Source: Victivallis vadensis (GTDB lineage: Bacteria > Verrucomicrobiota > Lentisphaeria > Victivallales > Victivallaceae). From it: a stretch of 64,000 bases of DNA. Position numbers and translations under genes: made by a program. Location of the stretch: assembly GCF_003096415.1 (NCBI RefSeq), contig NZ_QEKH01000005.1, forward strand, positions 1 to 64,000. Reading direction: 5' to 3'. Positions within the stretch are counted from its first letter, which is position 1; each line of letters begins with the position of its first letter. Shown piece after piece: positions 54,101-63,703 of the stretch. Below the pieces are notes generated by a model. The model was not told the origin of the DNA, made no database searches, and saw only the letters and a program-made list of their open reading frames with translations.

Positions 54101-54632
54101 CTGGCGCGGCCCGGACGACCTCAGCGCCGAACTTTTCCTGAAACTTGATGGCGGCGAACTGCGGATCAAGGTTCTGGTGACCGACGACAGGCACGTCCAG
54201 CCCTTTACGGGATTCTCCGTCTGGAAAGGCGACAATATCCAGCTCGCCTTCCAACTGCCGGGACAGCGGGGCTGCTGGGAACTCGGACTCTCCCGGCTCG
54301 ACACCGGCCGGTCCGAGGTGTTCCTTTACCAGGCTCCGGACGGTTTCGCCCCGGAGGCGGCACAGGAGATGAAGCTCGTCACCACCCGGAAAGAAAACGT
54401 GACCGGATATGAACTGGCCATTCCGCTGAAAACGGTCGCCCTCACTCCGGCAGCCGCCCGGCAGGGATTCCGTTTCAACCTGCTGATCAACGACAACGAC
54501 GGCGAAGGGCGCGACGGCTGGATTCACATCGCCCCCGGCATCGGCGAGAATAAGAATCCGGAACGATTCCCCTTTATTCTGTTTGAACAGGAGGTCGGGA
54601 ATTTCGCCGCCGCTCCGCCTCGGAATCCCTGA
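51156..54632 (+). CDS. Large secreted clan GH-A glycosidase with CBM-like C-terminus
   Basis: A 1158-residue protein started at MKTRIFLSLFLLFQLIAASA (51156), a signal peptide. About 420 residues of beta-sandwich-like sequence precede a barrel: FGICNNSASW, RNTFEWQRLQPAPDRW, acid/base Glu in YWEVWNEPD (about 565-573), and nucleophile Glu in WYANETAVSS (about 669-678). It resembles GH39/GH5-type enzymes. After two more beta domains, the last 200 residues resemble a CBM9/DOMON-type domain (VLVTDDRHVQPFTGFSVWKG). It is the third gene of cassette 2. The substrate is unknown. Confidence 0.78.
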   Translation: MKTRIFLSLFLLFQLIAASAAAERIRLSPDRGLYLHIPGQKEPILFPRSGDGVAVTWNPQESKYISLSFPEKRKLPEFTRLSVTARFRVPADTPVRKVSLRLLDSGNENFQFSRPAVVRDGLIEAVWEIPAGSQPHGWGGDGNKMLDQPARVYGFSIDHARQGNRTSLELLSVEIGVAGGGTVSAERPFHTFNSDEIHRRRSGTGELHPGSEALLVTGIVGECFVTERRNPVRTFHAKPRKLKVTAELLAGNPRLRWSFRDAGNRLLKTPALPLKLGKNTLEVDLDSLFAGARLPFRAEGFTLSCDGDTPGAVLLTGATLVTAEPPSGALDLEIVTGNALHVLKWGEENAFKLKFTNRSNRGGEFTADLEFRDFFGNGFRERATFQLEAGETAGHTPRRLPGSFGHWEVAADITEHGAPEFRSRKTGNFAYLAPAGPTPGRAPGFLFGICNNSASWSPGEQQKGIEAAALCGAKIVRNTFEWQRLQPAPDRWNFAPLDSLIDRHLAAGIELQGFFGFTPRWAAPPERRNASDWKSWNRGAPDPGAWRNYVRTVLSRYRGKIRYWEVWNEPDLSGFNRMSLEEYAALLKTAGEIARQNAPEAVVMTGGFATAIGHTGLKSPTFQRDCLKLARGAFQLHAYHQHGSFDRFRNAVDGKFLPMRRETGTDVPWYANETAVSSMNGTERNQALTLFKKLIFAWARGAVGYNWYNLRNDGFDPMNAEHNYGMMSFDFQPKPVYSVFNMLAGTFREARFLRPLETGDDFPAFVFADGKNLLIPAWNESGSGSTLSVALRTDAAAASVIDLMGNEVPQETEQGVALLSLTPMPATLKLKGASRVELAGRLLEAAASGAAAPGRSFRVACRLFNPFDREREFRLKLENLPEEFRVSGNARHLTVPPNRTETVEFELSALPGFKPEYGHTCQLRLAYELHGTPWRGSLDIPVNSAVVIPARADFDRAPDFRLRDISQVVSLTAADPALAHRLWRGPDDLSAELFLKLDGGELRIKVLVTDDRHVQPFTGFSVWKGDNIQLAFQLPGQRGCWELGLSRLDTGRSEVFLYQAPDGFAPEAAQEMKLVTTRKENVTGYELAIPLKTVALTPAAARQGFRFNLLINDNDGEGRDGWIHIAPGIGENKNPERFPFILFEQEVGNFAAAPPRNP

Positions 54633-54729
54633 AATTCCGCGATTTGTCCGGCTTTCATATTTAAAAGTCGTCGAAATGGTATTATATTGAATAAGACAGG
54701 AAGATCCAACATCTCCCGGAGAGGATACC

Positions 54730-55512
54730 ATGAAGATGAGAACGTTTCCGAAAATTCCGGCGACAGCCGTACTGCTGCTTCTCGCCATTGCCGCCGTCGC
54801 CGAACCGATCAATATCCGCATGTCGCGCGAGGACCGCTTCCGGCTTCAACCGCCGCAGGGCGCGCAGCTCAAGCTGGAAAAATACATGCCCAACCGCATC
54901 GCGGTCGCCGAAATCACCGGCCCGCAGCAGCAGTATCAGATGCAGCTGACCTTTCTCGCGTCGCTGGCTTCGGAGGGAGTGCTCAATGACGCCGACAAGC
55001 TGGAAAACGCGCTGCGGGTGCGTGCACGCGAATTTCTGCCGCAGTGCGTGGAACAGCTTTTCCGGGTTTACCCGGCCAACCCGGCGGGCCGTCCCGCCGC
55101 GCTGCTCTATCTGACCGACCGCAAATACGCCGAAAAGCTCCCGCCCGCCGGAGAGTGGCGATACCTGACCTGCGGCATGGTGCGGATCGGCGACAACGCC
55201 GTGCTCACCTATCTGCTGAAAACCAATTCGATCGGCACGCCGGAGTATGCGCGGCTGCTGAAATTCGTCGACTCCTTCGTCAAACCGGCGGCCTCCGCCC
55301 CGGCCGGAGCGAAAATTTCCGACAGCCGGGCCGCGGTCCAGGCCCTGATCCGGGCGACCCCGGAAGCGGCGGCCTATCTGCCGTTCACCGCAACACTCAA
55401 CGGCAGCCACTGGCAGCTGGACGGCTCCCGGCTGGACAACACCGCCCCGCTGAATGACACCCGCCACTATCAGGTCGAAACCGCAACCGGAAAGGTTTCG
55501 GAGCTGAAATGA
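54730..55512 (+). CDS. Hypothetical secreted protein
   Basis: A 260-residue protein with a signal peptide (TAVLLLLAIAAVAEPINIRM). I do not recognise a family. The middle is helical and basic (KLENALRVRAREFLPQCVEQ) and mixed alpha/beta after that (RYLTCGMVRIGDNAVLTYLL). A TATATT -10 box lies at 54683-54688. The stop overlaps the start of the SGNH hydrolase gene (ATGA), so the two are translated together and may act together. Confidence 0.6.
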   Translation: MKMRTFPKIPATAVLLLLAIAAVAEPINIRMSREDRFRLQPPQGAQLKLEKYMPNRIAVAEITGPQQQYQMQLTFLASLASEGVLNDADKLENALRVRAREFLPQCVEQLFRVYPANPAGRPAALLYLTDRKYAEKLPPAGEWRYLTCGMVRIGDNAVLTYLLKTNSIGTPEYARLLKFVDSFVKPAASAPAGAKISDSRAAVQALIRATPEAAAYLPFTATLNGSHWQLDGSRLDNTAPLNDTRHYQVETATGKVSELK

Positions 55513-56582
55513 AACCGCGCGATATCTCCGAAATCGACCGGAATTTCAAAATCGCCTCCGTCGGCGAGCTGGATGTGGAGTTCCGCGATGCGCTGCAGCC
55601 GCCGTTTGCGGCGGAGGGCTTCGCGTGGCGCAAACCCGACGCCCCGCTCTATCGGCTGCCGGAACATTTCACCACCGCCGAAATCAATCAGGGAGCCCTC
55701 GATCTCGCGCACCACACCTCGGGCGGCACGATCCGTTTCCGCACCGATTCGCCCTGCCTTGCGCTGCGCGCGCAACTGGCTTACTCCTTTGATATGAATC
55801 ACATGCCGCGCACCGGCAGCGCGGGCTTCGACCTCTACCGGAGAGAAAGCGGGGGTTTCGTCTTTCAGGCCGCCGCCCAGCCGAACCGCGACCAGCAACT
55901 GCTGGAGCTGCCGCTGCTGCGCGACGGCTCCGGCAAAATGACCGAATATCTGTTGAACCTGCCGCTCTACGGCGGCGCGGCCTCGGTTGAAATCGGCGTT
56001 GCTCCGGGCAGCGCGGTGCTGCCGCCCGCACCGCACCGGATAGCGAAACCGATCCTGTTCTACGGTTCGAGCATCACACAGGGAGGCTGTGCGTCGCGCC
56101 CCGGCAACTCCTACGCCAATCTGCTCTGCCGCGCTCTGGATGCGGAGGAGATCAACCTCGGCTTCTCCGGCAGCGGCAAGGGGGAAATCGCGCTGGCCGA
56201 AGCGATCGGCGAACTGGAGCTCGCCGCCGTCGTGCTCGACTACGACCACAACGCGCCGGACGAAGCCCACCTGGAAGCGACCCACGAACCGTTCTTCCGG
56301 GCGATCCGAAACCGGCGGCCGGAGCTGCCGGTGTTACTCGTGTCAAGATGCGACTTCCACGGCACCGCCGCCGACATCCGCCGCCGGGAGATCATTCGCG
56401 CGACCTGGGAACACGCGGCCGCGGCGGGCGACCGGCACGTGCGGTTTCTCGACGGCGAACTGCTGTTCGGCGCCGAGGAGCGCGACGCCTGCACCGTGGA
56501 CGGCTGCCATCCGAACGATCTCGGCTTCTACCGGATGTACCGCACCATGCTGCCGCTCCTCGCCGAGATGACCGGAGCATGA
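55509..56582 (+). CDS. SGNH/GDSL-type hydrolase with N-terminal beta domain
   Basis: A 357-residue esterase-like protein. The first 170 residues are a beta-sandwich (FRTDSPCLALRAQLAYS). The SGNH domain starts at ILFYGSSITQGGCASRPGNS (about 179-198; Ser in GSSITQG), with the Gly/Asn block INLGFSGSGKGE and the last pair DGCHPNDLGFYRM (Asp and His, about 329-341). It belongs to the type found in carbohydrate esterases that remove acetyl groups. No signal peptide is seen. It overlaps the secreted protein gene upstream. Confidence 0.83.
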   Translation: MKPRDISEIDRNFKIASVGELDVEFRDALQPPFAAEGFAWRKPDAPLYRLPEHFTTAEINQGALDLAHHTSGGTIRFRTDSPCLALRAQLAYSFDMNHMPRTGSAGFDLYRRESGGFVFQAAAQPNRDQQLLELPLLRDGSGKMTEYLLNLPLYGGAASVEIGVAPGSAVLPPAPHRIAKPILFYGSSITQGGCASRPGNSYANLLCRALDAEEINLGFSGSGKGEIALAEAIGELELAAVVLDYDHNAPDEAHLEATHEPFFRAIRNRRPELPVLLVSRCDFHGTAADIRRREIIRATWEHAAAAGDRHVRFLDGELLFGAEERDACTVDGCHPNDLGFYRMYRTMLPLLAEMTGA

Positions 56583-56585
56583 GTT

Positions 56586-59500
56586 TCAGCGGGTCAGGTG
56601 GTAGGCCATCACCCCGCCGGGAAAACAGCCGGTATCCGCCTTGAACCGGAAAATTCCGTTTTTGAATTCTCCCGAAACCTCGCCGAGTTCCGAACCGTCC
56701 GTCGCCAGCGCGGCAACCCGCCACGGCGCCGGACCGGCCAATTCCAGTTCTGCCGTACCGCGTTCGACCAGCAGCGGCCACGTTCCCCAGCTGTTACAGA
56801 TATCGTTGGCAGCATATGGAACGTTGCTGCCGGAGAGGTTGGTCAGGTGAATAATCAGAAGGTCTCCACTTTCGGCCAGCGGCTTTCCGTCCCGGGAGAT
56901 CGCGGCAACGGTCATGAATCTGTCAGCGTTTTTCACCCGGAGCACTCCCGCTGCAAGCGACCCTTTCGGCAGTGTGGCGGTTTCCGTCCGTTCCGTGACG
57001 ACCGCGAAAGTTCCATCGGCAGGAACCAACCTGAGCCGGGGATCGGGAGCAACGGCCATGCCGGGCCGGAAGAGCCGGGCGCCGTCAGGAAGCGGTTCTC
57101 CGTCGATATGCCAGCCGACCTGTGCGTTCAGTCCGATCTCCCCCGATTCCGGCGGAAGAGAACCGCGAACGGCAAAATCACGGGGAAGCGGGAAAGTAAT
57201 CTTCTCTCTCGCCGGAGCCATGTCACCGCGCAGGAACAGTGCAATCACAATCCGGTCACTGAGCTGCTGCATAGGATCGTTGACGGCGTCGAAAGGGAAA
57301 AGAGTATTGATTCCTTTGAGCCCGCCCGCTCCGTGGCACCAGGTAAAGCGCCACAATCCTCCCCAGTTCTGCAAGGCGGCGTAGGCGCCGATCAACGGTC
57401 CCTGTTCCGCACGGAACGGATTGGGGTAGCAATAGTTGAATTCGCTGACCGTGAACGGCTTACCGAAACAACGGCGCGGCATGAGCTCCCGCTGCAGCAG
57501 CGCATTGTTGCGGATCGGAGAACTGGTATCGAACTGGATCGGCGGATTCCACGGATTCACCGGAAAGCTGGGATGGGCAAAATAGCTGTGTTCATCCGTG
57601 TAGTCCGCGCGATCGGCCAGTTTATAGTTGCAGTTGAATCCGGTCAACATAGTTTTCAGTTTCAGTTCGTTCCGGACGAAATCGAGCATTTCGGAACTCA
57701 TTTCAAGTTCCAATTCGGCCAGGAAGCGGCTGAAGGAGGCGTTGTCTCCCGCATGCAGCCCTTTCACTTTTTTCCAATCTTCAAACTTCTTCCGATAAAT
57801 CGGAATCAGTTCGGGGCTTCCTCCCCAACTGCCGGCCAGCGACGCTTCGTTGACCATCGCCAGCGTGGCCAGCGCCGGATCCTCGCCCCAGGTCATACCG
57901 GTATAGGGATTCCTGTGGTTCATCCAGCGGCGGACGAACTCCTTCCAGTTTTCCATCGCCGCGCGGTTGACCGCAAGCAGGCCCTTGACATTTTTCAAAG
58001 TTTGAGGGTTCTTCACGCCGATGTTGTCGCCGGGCTTGAACTGCCGGTTCACATAAAGGTCGGTAGTCAGATAAATACCGTGTTCTTTGCATTTTGCGAA
58101 AAGGTAGTCGAGCTTATCCAGTGCGACAGGGTCGAAAGTCAGCGAATCGGCGGCATTTTTGTCGATAAGCTCGGATTCCTGATGATGAAACCGGACCGTA
58201 TTATACCCCATCCGCACCAGATATTCCACCAGTTCATCCGCATCTTTCCTGTCCGGCGTGTTAGCACTGAAGCAGAGGTTGACGCCGTAAAATCGGATTC
58301 GTTTGTCCGGCGCATTTTCAAAAGTGAATTCTCCGTCGGAGGTGGAACGGACAAAACCGTATTTGCCGGCAGGAGCGTCCAGCGGGCTGATCCGCGAGAA
58401 ATCCAGCGGACTGCCGGGGATGATGTTCCGCTCGAAACGAAGCCGTTTCCACTGTTCCCCCTCCTTGATCGTAAATGGACGGCTCGGTCGTGCCGGGAAA
58501 CGGATGGGACGGTCGCTCAGCGTCACCGCGGCGACCGTCCAGGTGACGTTTTCCGGCATGGCGGAACGGAACGCCACCGCCACCGGGCGCTCCCCTGAGA
58601 GCGCAAAACTTGAAGCGTAGAATCCGGCGGGAGAAGCCCCCTCTGCGCTCGTAATCGCCAATGCCGCATTCGGACACGAATTATTCGGCGCGGTCCGGTT
58701 GCCGCAATCGACATCGTTCCTGACAGGAATCGATTCGCATTTCCCGTCGGCATAAGTGATATCGAGAAATCCGACCGGCCTGCCTTTTTCCGGCAGCCAG
58801 CCGGCCAGCAGATTCCAATCGACGGCATGCAGCAGATTGACCGCCCGAGCCCGGTTGGCGGGCAACGGAAGTTTTACCTGTTCGGCGGAAACGCCGCGTC
58901 CGACCGCAACCGTCTTTCCGTCCGCACGAATTCGGAACGGGAAACCGTTGAACTTCAATTCACCGGGAGGCGGAAAATCCGGGACGCCGCCGTTGGCGAC
59001 TTTTCCCAATTCAACGGGGAGCGCCCCGGACGGCAGAATTTCGAGATCAAACTCGATCTTTGCGGCATTCAGCAAACCATCGGGCGCAGATTGCCTGATA
59101 CAGGCGAGCCGGATGGAAACCGAGTTGCCGTTGTACTTCCGGTTATCCTGTATTCTGGGGCGAAGTTTCCCGGAAATGACGAAAGCCGTTCCTCCCGGCA
59201 TTTCCACCCGGATCGAACGAACCTGACGGTGATCGAACAATTCCGGATTTCCGGCGACTTCCGGTACAATAACCGCCTTGCCGTCCACCAGCAGTTTCAC
59301 GCCGGGAAGCGGGAGATCGAAGTCGGCGAAAACGGCATTCGCGAACACCGGCGACGCAAATTTGAATTCCCCTTCAATGCGGTATTTGTTCGGCCCGGTC
59401 CGACGTACCGTTTCGGAAGCATGAGCCTGAACACCGGAAAATTCAAACTCCCCGGAAAAGTTCCGTAAATCCGATCCGGCTTCACTCTTGAGGTTCCGCC

Positions 59501-59675
59501 ACTGGGCATTTCCCGGAACACTCCAGGAGCTGGTGGCGGCGCGGAGGCTCAATGTCACATTGCCGATTTTCAGGATGCCGTTCGACTCCAGCACGCTTCC
59601 GGGCGGCAGTTCAACGGCCCGAAGCACGGCGCAGATTCCGAGCAGCATCCCGGCAATTAACAGAAAACGGTTCAT
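56586..59675 (-). CDS. Large secreted GH5-like glycosidase (cassette 3)
   Basis: A 1029-residue protein with start MNRFLLIAGMLLGICAVLRA (59675) behind AAAGGAAATG, giving a signal peptide. The first 440 residues are beta-rich. The barrel begins RFYGVNLCFSANTPDRKDAD and GYNTVRFHHQES, with acid/base Glu in LAMVNEASLAG (about 605-615) and nucleophile Glu in FTVSEFNYCYPN (about 745-756). The active site resembles GH5 and related clan GH-A families, such as mannanase or endoglycosidase types. It is the last gene of a minus-strand operon with a prepilin and a regulator. Confidence 0.75.
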   Translation of the reverse strand: MNRFLLIAGMLLGICAVLRAVELPPGSVLESNGILKIGNVTLSLRAATSSWSVPGNAQWRNLKSEAGSDLRNFSGEFEFSGVQAHASETVRRTGPNKYRIEGEFKFASPVFANAVFADFDLPLPGVKLLVDGKAVIVPEVAGNPELFDHRQVRSIRVEMPGGTAFVISGKLRPRIQDNRKYNGNSVSIRLACIRQSAPDGLLNAAKIEFDLEILPSGALPVELGKVANGGVPDFPPPGELKFNGFPFRIRADGKTVAVGRGVSAEQVKLPLPANRARAVNLLHAVDWNLLAGWLPEKGRPVGFLDITYADGKCESIPVRNDVDCGNRTAPNNSCPNAALAITSAEGASPAGFYASSFALSGERPVAVAFRSAMPENVTWTVAAVTLSDRPIRFPARPSRPFTIKEGEQWKRLRFERNIIPGSPLDFSRISPLDAPAGKYGFVRSTSDGEFTFENAPDKRIRFYGVNLCFSANTPDRKDADELVEYLVRMGYNTVRFHHQESELIDKNAADSLTFDPVALDKLDYLFAKCKEHGIYLTTDLYVNRQFKPGDNIGVKNPQTLKNVKGLLAVNRAAMENWKEFVRRWMNHRNPYTGMTWGEDPALATLAMVNEASLAGSWGGSPELIPIYRKKFEDWKKVKGLHAGDNASFSRFLAELELEMSSEMLDFVRNELKLKTMLTGFNCNYKLADRADYTDEHSYFAHPSFPVNPWNPPIQFDTSSPIRNNALLQRELMPRRCFGKPFTVSEFNYCYPNPFRAEQGPLIGAYAALQNWGGLWRFTWCHGAGGLKGINTLFPFDAVNDPMQQLSDRIVIALFLRGDMAPAREKITFPLPRDFAVRGSLPPESGEIGLNAQVGWHIDGEPLPDGARLFRPGMAVAPDPRLRLVPADGTFAVVTERTETATLPKGSLAAGVLRVKNADRFMTVAAISRDGKPLAESGDLLIIHLTNLSGSNVPYAANDICNSWGTWPLLVERGTAELELAGPAPWRVAALATDGSELGEVSGEFKNGIFRFKADTGCFPGGVMAYHLTR

Positions 59676-59708
59676 TTCATTTCCTTTCAAAGTTAGTTTA
59701 GGCGAAGA

Positions 59709-60401
59709 TCAATTGTAAGGCTGCCATCGTTTTGTATCGTACAGCTCCGGCTGGGATACGGCGGCCGTATGCCCGTCGAAAAACAGGACATTGGCACGGC
59801 GGGAATGGATAAAATGGATTCCTGATCCGGTTATATAACCGGTTTCAGACGAAGCGTTTCCAGGATAAATATTCCATTGTCCGCTCCTTGCCGACTCCTT
59901 TGCCGACTCGGCATGATGAACCCGGTCAGACGGCGACTTGATTCTCGTGAATTTCCAAGCCTGTGTACCTGATAACCCCTCCGCATTCAGCCCATAGGAT
60001 TCCAGCGTATAGAGTCCGGAGGTGTCATCCGACTTCAAATTCTTTTCGGGACAGAGCATTTTGAAAGGCACATAAGCTTGACCGGGCTTGACCAGAATCG
60101 TCCGGTTCCAGAACTCATATTGCACATTCGGAATGGATATCCCGAGATAGTTGATGTGCAGAGCGGCATTCTCATGCCAGAGTCCTGCCCAACTGCTGGT
60201 GACAGTCAATGGAACATCATTGTCGTGATTATCCATGGAATATTGAAGCTTTGCGGAACCGAGATTTTTCAAGTTGTTCACGCAAGTCATGGAACGCGCC
60301 TTGCCGCGCGCCTGGCTCAGCGCCGGCAACAACATTCCAGCCAAAATCGCGATGATTGCAATCACAACCAACAACTCGACCAAAGTAAAACGATGTTTCA
60401 T
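59709..60401 (-). CDS. Prepilin-like H-X9-DG protein without insert (cassette 3)
   Basis: A 230-residue protein. The start [20 protein letters not shown] (60401) follows GGAGAT; the ATG 12 bases upstream is part of that ribosome-binding site. It has the short basic leader, methylation motif and helix of type IV prepilin-like proteins, then a pseudopilin body ending in [12 protein letters not shown] (H-X9-DG). It shows what the two longer prepilins would look like without the element. It lies between the GntR-headed regulator and the GH5-like gene. Confidence 0.9.
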   Translation of the reverse strand: MKHRFTLVELLVVIAIIAILAGMLLPALSQARGKARSMTCVNNLKNLGSAKLQYSMDNHDNDVPLTVTSSWAGLWHENAALHINYLGISIPNVQYEFWNRTILVKPGQAYVPFKMLCPEKNLKSDDTSGLYTLESYGLNAEGLSGTQAWKFTRIKSPSDRVHHAESAKESARSGQWNIYPGNASSETGYITGSGIHFIHSRRANVLFFDGHTAAVSQPELYDTKRWQPYN

Positions 60402-60421
60402 ATCAATCTCCATTGATTGGG

Positions 60422-61567
60422 TTAAAGGGCCGATTTGATTCCGGCGCGCCGGAAAGCGTGAACGGAGCGGCGAAAGACCACTTTATTGTCGCGCGGCAGC
60501 ACCGTGATACTTTTGCGATATTCCGGGTTGTCGATCTGCCCGAACAGCTTCTCCAGCGCGTGCCGGGCAATTTTCACCTCATCGTATGCCGTCAGCGAGG
60601 TCAACGCCGGATTCACGATCGAGCAGAGCCACTGGCTGCCGGCAGTCAGAATGCTCAAATCCTGCGGAACGGAAAGGCCGAGTTGCTCGGCGGCCCGCAA
60701 ACATCCGATCGCCATCGGTGCATCGATTACGAAAATCGCCGTCGTGTCAGGAAAGCTGGAGACCACCTCCTTCGTCAGTTCCTCCCCGGATTCAACAGTC
60801 GCGAATTCAGAACCGACGATACGGATTTCCCGGTCCGTCAATCCGAATTCGCGCATCGCCCTCTCGACGCCTTCGCGCTGGCGGTTCCCGTACTGGCTGC
60901 CGATACACGGCGTCAGTACGGCGATTCCCCGATGTCCGAGGGTCAGCAGGTGCTTCACCCCGCAATAACAGGCTTCGGCATCGTCGTGCATCAGCAAATC
61001 CAGTCCGAACTCATGCGACACATCGTGATCAAGCCCGCCGATCAGCACCAGCGGCGTCTTGTACGCCTGCACTTCGCGGGCGAGCCTCAGGGAGTTCGTG
61101 CCGCACATCACGACGCCGAGACAATCGGAGGCCAGTTCCTTCGGATCGATCACGGCGGAATTCTCACGGCGCAGGAAAACAAGCTCGCATCCCAGCTCGC
61201 TCAAACCGCGCTCAAGCTCGAAGAGAATCTGGAACCAGAAATCCCCGTATGGAAAGATATCCGTAAAAAGCACTTTGACTTTGCCGGAGTGCTTCCGCTG
61301 GCGGCGCGGCTTGACCGGAAGCGTTTCGGCGACGAAGGTGCCGATGCGCGGACGGCGCACCAGAAATCCCTCCTCCACCAGAATGCCGATCCCCTTTTCC
61401 ACCGTCGTCGAACTGAATTTGAAAATCTTCATCAGCTCGCGAGAAACCGGAATCCTCTCCCCCAGCGGAATCCGTCCGGTCAGAATCAGCCGGCGAATCT
61501 CGCGCGCCAGCTGCATGTAATAAGGCAGGTTGTCGCCCTGCTCGATCCGGATGCTTTTCCAGTCCAT
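60422..61567 (-). CDS. GntR-headed, LacI-type regulator (cassette 3)
   Basis: A 381-residue protein started at [20 protein letters not shown] (61567). The GntR part is [20 protein letters not shown] (about 38-57) and [11 protein letters not shown]. The sensor part shows [40 protein letters not shown] and the late [15 protein letters not shown]. It is the first gene of an operon, with the prepilin 20 bases downstream and the glycosidase after that, the same order as cassette 2. A consensus promoter lies at 61612-61641. Confidence 0.87.
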   Translation of the reverse strand: MDWKSIRIEQGDNLPYYMQLAREIRRLILTGRIPLGERIPVSRELMKIFKFSSTTVEKGIGILVEEGFLVRRPRIGTFVAETLPVKPRRQRKHSGKVKVLFTDIFPYGDFWFQILFELERGLSELGCELVFLRRENSAVIDPKELASDCLGVVMCGTNSLRLAREVQAYKTPLVLIGGLDHDVSHEFGLDLLMHDDAEACYCGVKHLLTLGHRGIAVLTPCIGSQYGNRQREGVERAMREFGLTDREIRIVGSEFATVESGEELTKEVVSSFPDTTAIFVIDAPMAIGCLRAAEQLGLSVPQDLSILTAGSQWLCSIVNPALTSLTAYDEVKIARHALEKLFGQIDNPEYRKSITVLPRDNKVVFRRSVHAFRRAGIKSAL

Positions 61568-61611
61568 AACCCTGTTCCGCCCTGTTGCAATGTATCGTTT
61601 GTTCACCGATA

Positions 61612-61641
61612 ATTATACCTTAATTCATGCTCAATGTCAAT
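61612..61641 (-). promoter_or_regulatory. Consensus promoter of cassette 3 (TTGACA-18-TATAAT)
   Basis: Read on the minus strand, TTGACA (61641-61636) and TATAAT (61617-61612) are both exact consensus, with an 18-base spacer. About 45 bases separate the -10 box from the regulator start. Confidence 0.8.
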
Positions 61642-61800
61642 ACCAAAGCATACAAGAAGCATAAATACGACACAGGACAATAAGCGGAACTATCTGCACA
61701 ATCTGATTACAGTAAGCCAGTTAAGCATACTGTGCATGCTGACTTTTCAGGAGTTTTTTCTCCTCCGGATTTCCGATTCTCGACAAAAGCTGAAACCGGC

Positions 61801-63495
61801 TCAATGCGAACAGGAGAGGATTCCGAATTCGGCGCAGAGCAGTTCGGGAGCCGGCTCCAGCAGGCGGGTCGCGACGAACTTCAGCCGCTTCGCGCGGGTG
61901 CCGGAGAAATAGGCGACCTGCGGCACCGGATTGGCGCGCACGTTGGAGAACTCCGCGCCGCCGATGCACTGCCATTCGCCGTCGCGCCAGGCGAAAATCC
62001 GGCAGTGTGACGGCGTCCCCGCCGGACGGCCCGCAACCGGCGTGAACACAAAGCCGTGCAGTTCCGTCTCCTCCGGCAGCTCGAACACCATCTCCATGCC
62101 GGAGACCGCCGGATTTTCCAGCTTCCGGTAGTCCGGGTGACGCAGCGTCTCGCGCTCGTCGCGCCGGAACTCCGGGGCGAGCGCGACGCAAACCGACAGT
62201 TCCGGCACCGGAGCGAGCGCCGATTTCACCGCGACCTTCAACGCATCGCCCTCCGTCTCCGCAAACCGCCGGATACGGCATAGGCCGATCGATTCGCCGG
62301 CAAACACCTCGCTCCACTTCCCGCCGCTGCGGAGCGATACCGTATAGGCGGTCACTTTTTCCTCCTCCGCAACCGGCTCGGCCAGCTCGACGAAATTGAT
62401 CCGGCGGCATCCGCCGAATTCCAGCACCGCCTCGCCGCCATTCAACGCGATGGAACCGCGCGCAAATTCCCCGCCCCGGATCGCCTCCAGCGCCTGTTTG
62501 AACTCCGCCAGGCGCTTCACATCGACCGGGTGCATCCGCCCGGAGGCGTCCGGGGAGATCCCCAGATTCAGGAAGCCGCCGTTGCCGACCGACTGCTCGT
62601 AGATTTCGACCAGATGCGCGACGCTGCGCAAGCTGGAATTTTCCGTCTCGTGATAGAACCAGCCCGGCCGCAGCGGCACATCGCACTCCGGCGGAATGCA
62701 GAGGCGCCCGTCCACGTCACCGCAGCCGAGATTCGCCTCGTCGACGCTGCCGGGGGCCGGTTCCCCCGCGGAGCCCGGCGCGGGCCGGGGCGTGATGCAG
62801 CCGCGGCACTCCGGCGCCGCGTAGCCGCGCTCGTTGCCGACCCAGCGCAGGTCGGGGCCGACGTCGCTGAAGATCGCGGCCTCCGGCTGAAGTTCCCGGA
62901 CCAGCTGCCAGGTTTCCGCCCAGCCGTAGTAGGAGCCGCGGTCGATGCGCCGTTCTTCGCACGCGCCGCCGTACCAGCCGTCGCCGCCGTTGGCCCCGTC
63001 GAACCACACTTCAAAGGCCGGGCCGTAATTGCCCAGCACCTCGCGGAGCTGTTCGCGGAACACTTCGGTCACATATTCCGGTCTGCCGTAGCGCGCGTCG
63101 TGCCGGTCCCACGGCGACACGTAGAAGCCGACCTCCAGCCCGGCGCGGCGGCAGGCGGCGGCCATCTCCCCGACGAAATCCCCTTTGCCGCCGCGCCACG
63201 GCGAAGCCGCGACCGAATACGCCGTGGTTTTCGTCGGCCACAGGCAGAAGCCGTCGTGATGTTTGCAGACCAGGATCAGGCCGTCCAGCCCGCCCGCCTT
63301 GCAGCTAGCGGCGATCTGGTCGGGATCGAACGCGGCCGGATTGAACAGCTCCGGCGATTCGTCGCCGTATCCCCACTCGCGGCCCGAAAAGGTGTTGAGT
63401 CCGAAATGCATGATTCCGCAGATGCGGATTCCGGCGCGGCGGACCATGCGCGGCTGCGGCTTCCGGCCCGGATTGAAAAGCTCCAGTGCGTTCAT
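61801..63495 (-). CDS. Alpha-L-fucosidase, GH29 family
   Basis: A 564-residue glycosidase. The barrel starts GIMHFGLNTFSGREWGYGDE, with the substrate-binding VCKHHDGFCLWPTKTTAYS (about 75-93) and the nucleophile Asp in EVWFDGANG (about 163-171). The C-terminal part resembles a discoidin/F5-8C-type sugar-binding domain. No signal peptide is seen. It releases alpha-L-fucose. It stands alone beyond the cassette-3 regulator, from which it is separated by 230 bases. Confidence 0.9.
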   Translation of the reverse strand: MNALELFNPGRKPQPRMVRRAGIRICGIMHFGLNTFSGREWGYGDESPELFNPAAFDPDQIAASCKAGGLDGLILVCKHHDGFCLWPTKTTAYSVAASPWRGGKGDFVGEMAAACRRAGLEVGFYVSPWDRHDARYGRPEYVTEVFREQLREVLGNYGPAFEVWFDGANGGDGWYGGACEERRIDRGSYYGWAETWQLVRELQPEAAIFSDVGPDLRWVGNERGYAAPECRGCITPRPAPGSAGEPAPGSVDEANLGCGDVDGRLCIPPECDVPLRPGWFYHETENSSLRSVAHLVEIYEQSVGNGGFLNLGISPDASGRMHPVDVKRLAEFKQALEAIRGGEFARGSIALNGGEAVLEFGGCRRINFVELAEPVAEEEKVTAYTVSLRSGGKWSEVFAGESIGLCRIRRFAETEGDALKVAVKSALAPVPELSVCVALAPEFRRDERETLRHPDYRKLENPAVSGMEMVFELPEETELHGFVFTPVAGRPAGTPSHCRIFAWRDGEWQCIGGAEFSNVRANPVPQVAYFSGTRAKRLKFVATRLLEPAPELLCAEFGILSCSH

Positions 63496-63703
63496 CGAAA
63501 AAACTCCCGATCCTGTGGTTGACGTTCAGGTTCACGGGAGTTCTAATATAACGGTCAAAGCGGCCGTTTCAAATACGGGGCTGCTCTTTTCCGGCGGAAA
63601 CCGTTCCGACATGTCTTTTTGTCGTTTCTTTGTATCTTTCCAATTTGCATTTGCGGCAGCCGCATACGATATTGATTAGAAACCCCCAATGACAGGAGCT
63701 GAT

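Noticed and set aside
51135-54821. Open frame of 1228 codons on the minus strand across the cassette-2 glycosidase
   Set aside because: Mirror of a real gene with signal peptide and catalytic motifs on the plus strand; the antisense translation has no recognisable fold.
61721-62686. Second minus-strand frame inside the GH29 gene
   Set aside because: Gly/Arg/Ala-rich shadow frame; the fucosidase frame carries the catalytic motif and known domain.
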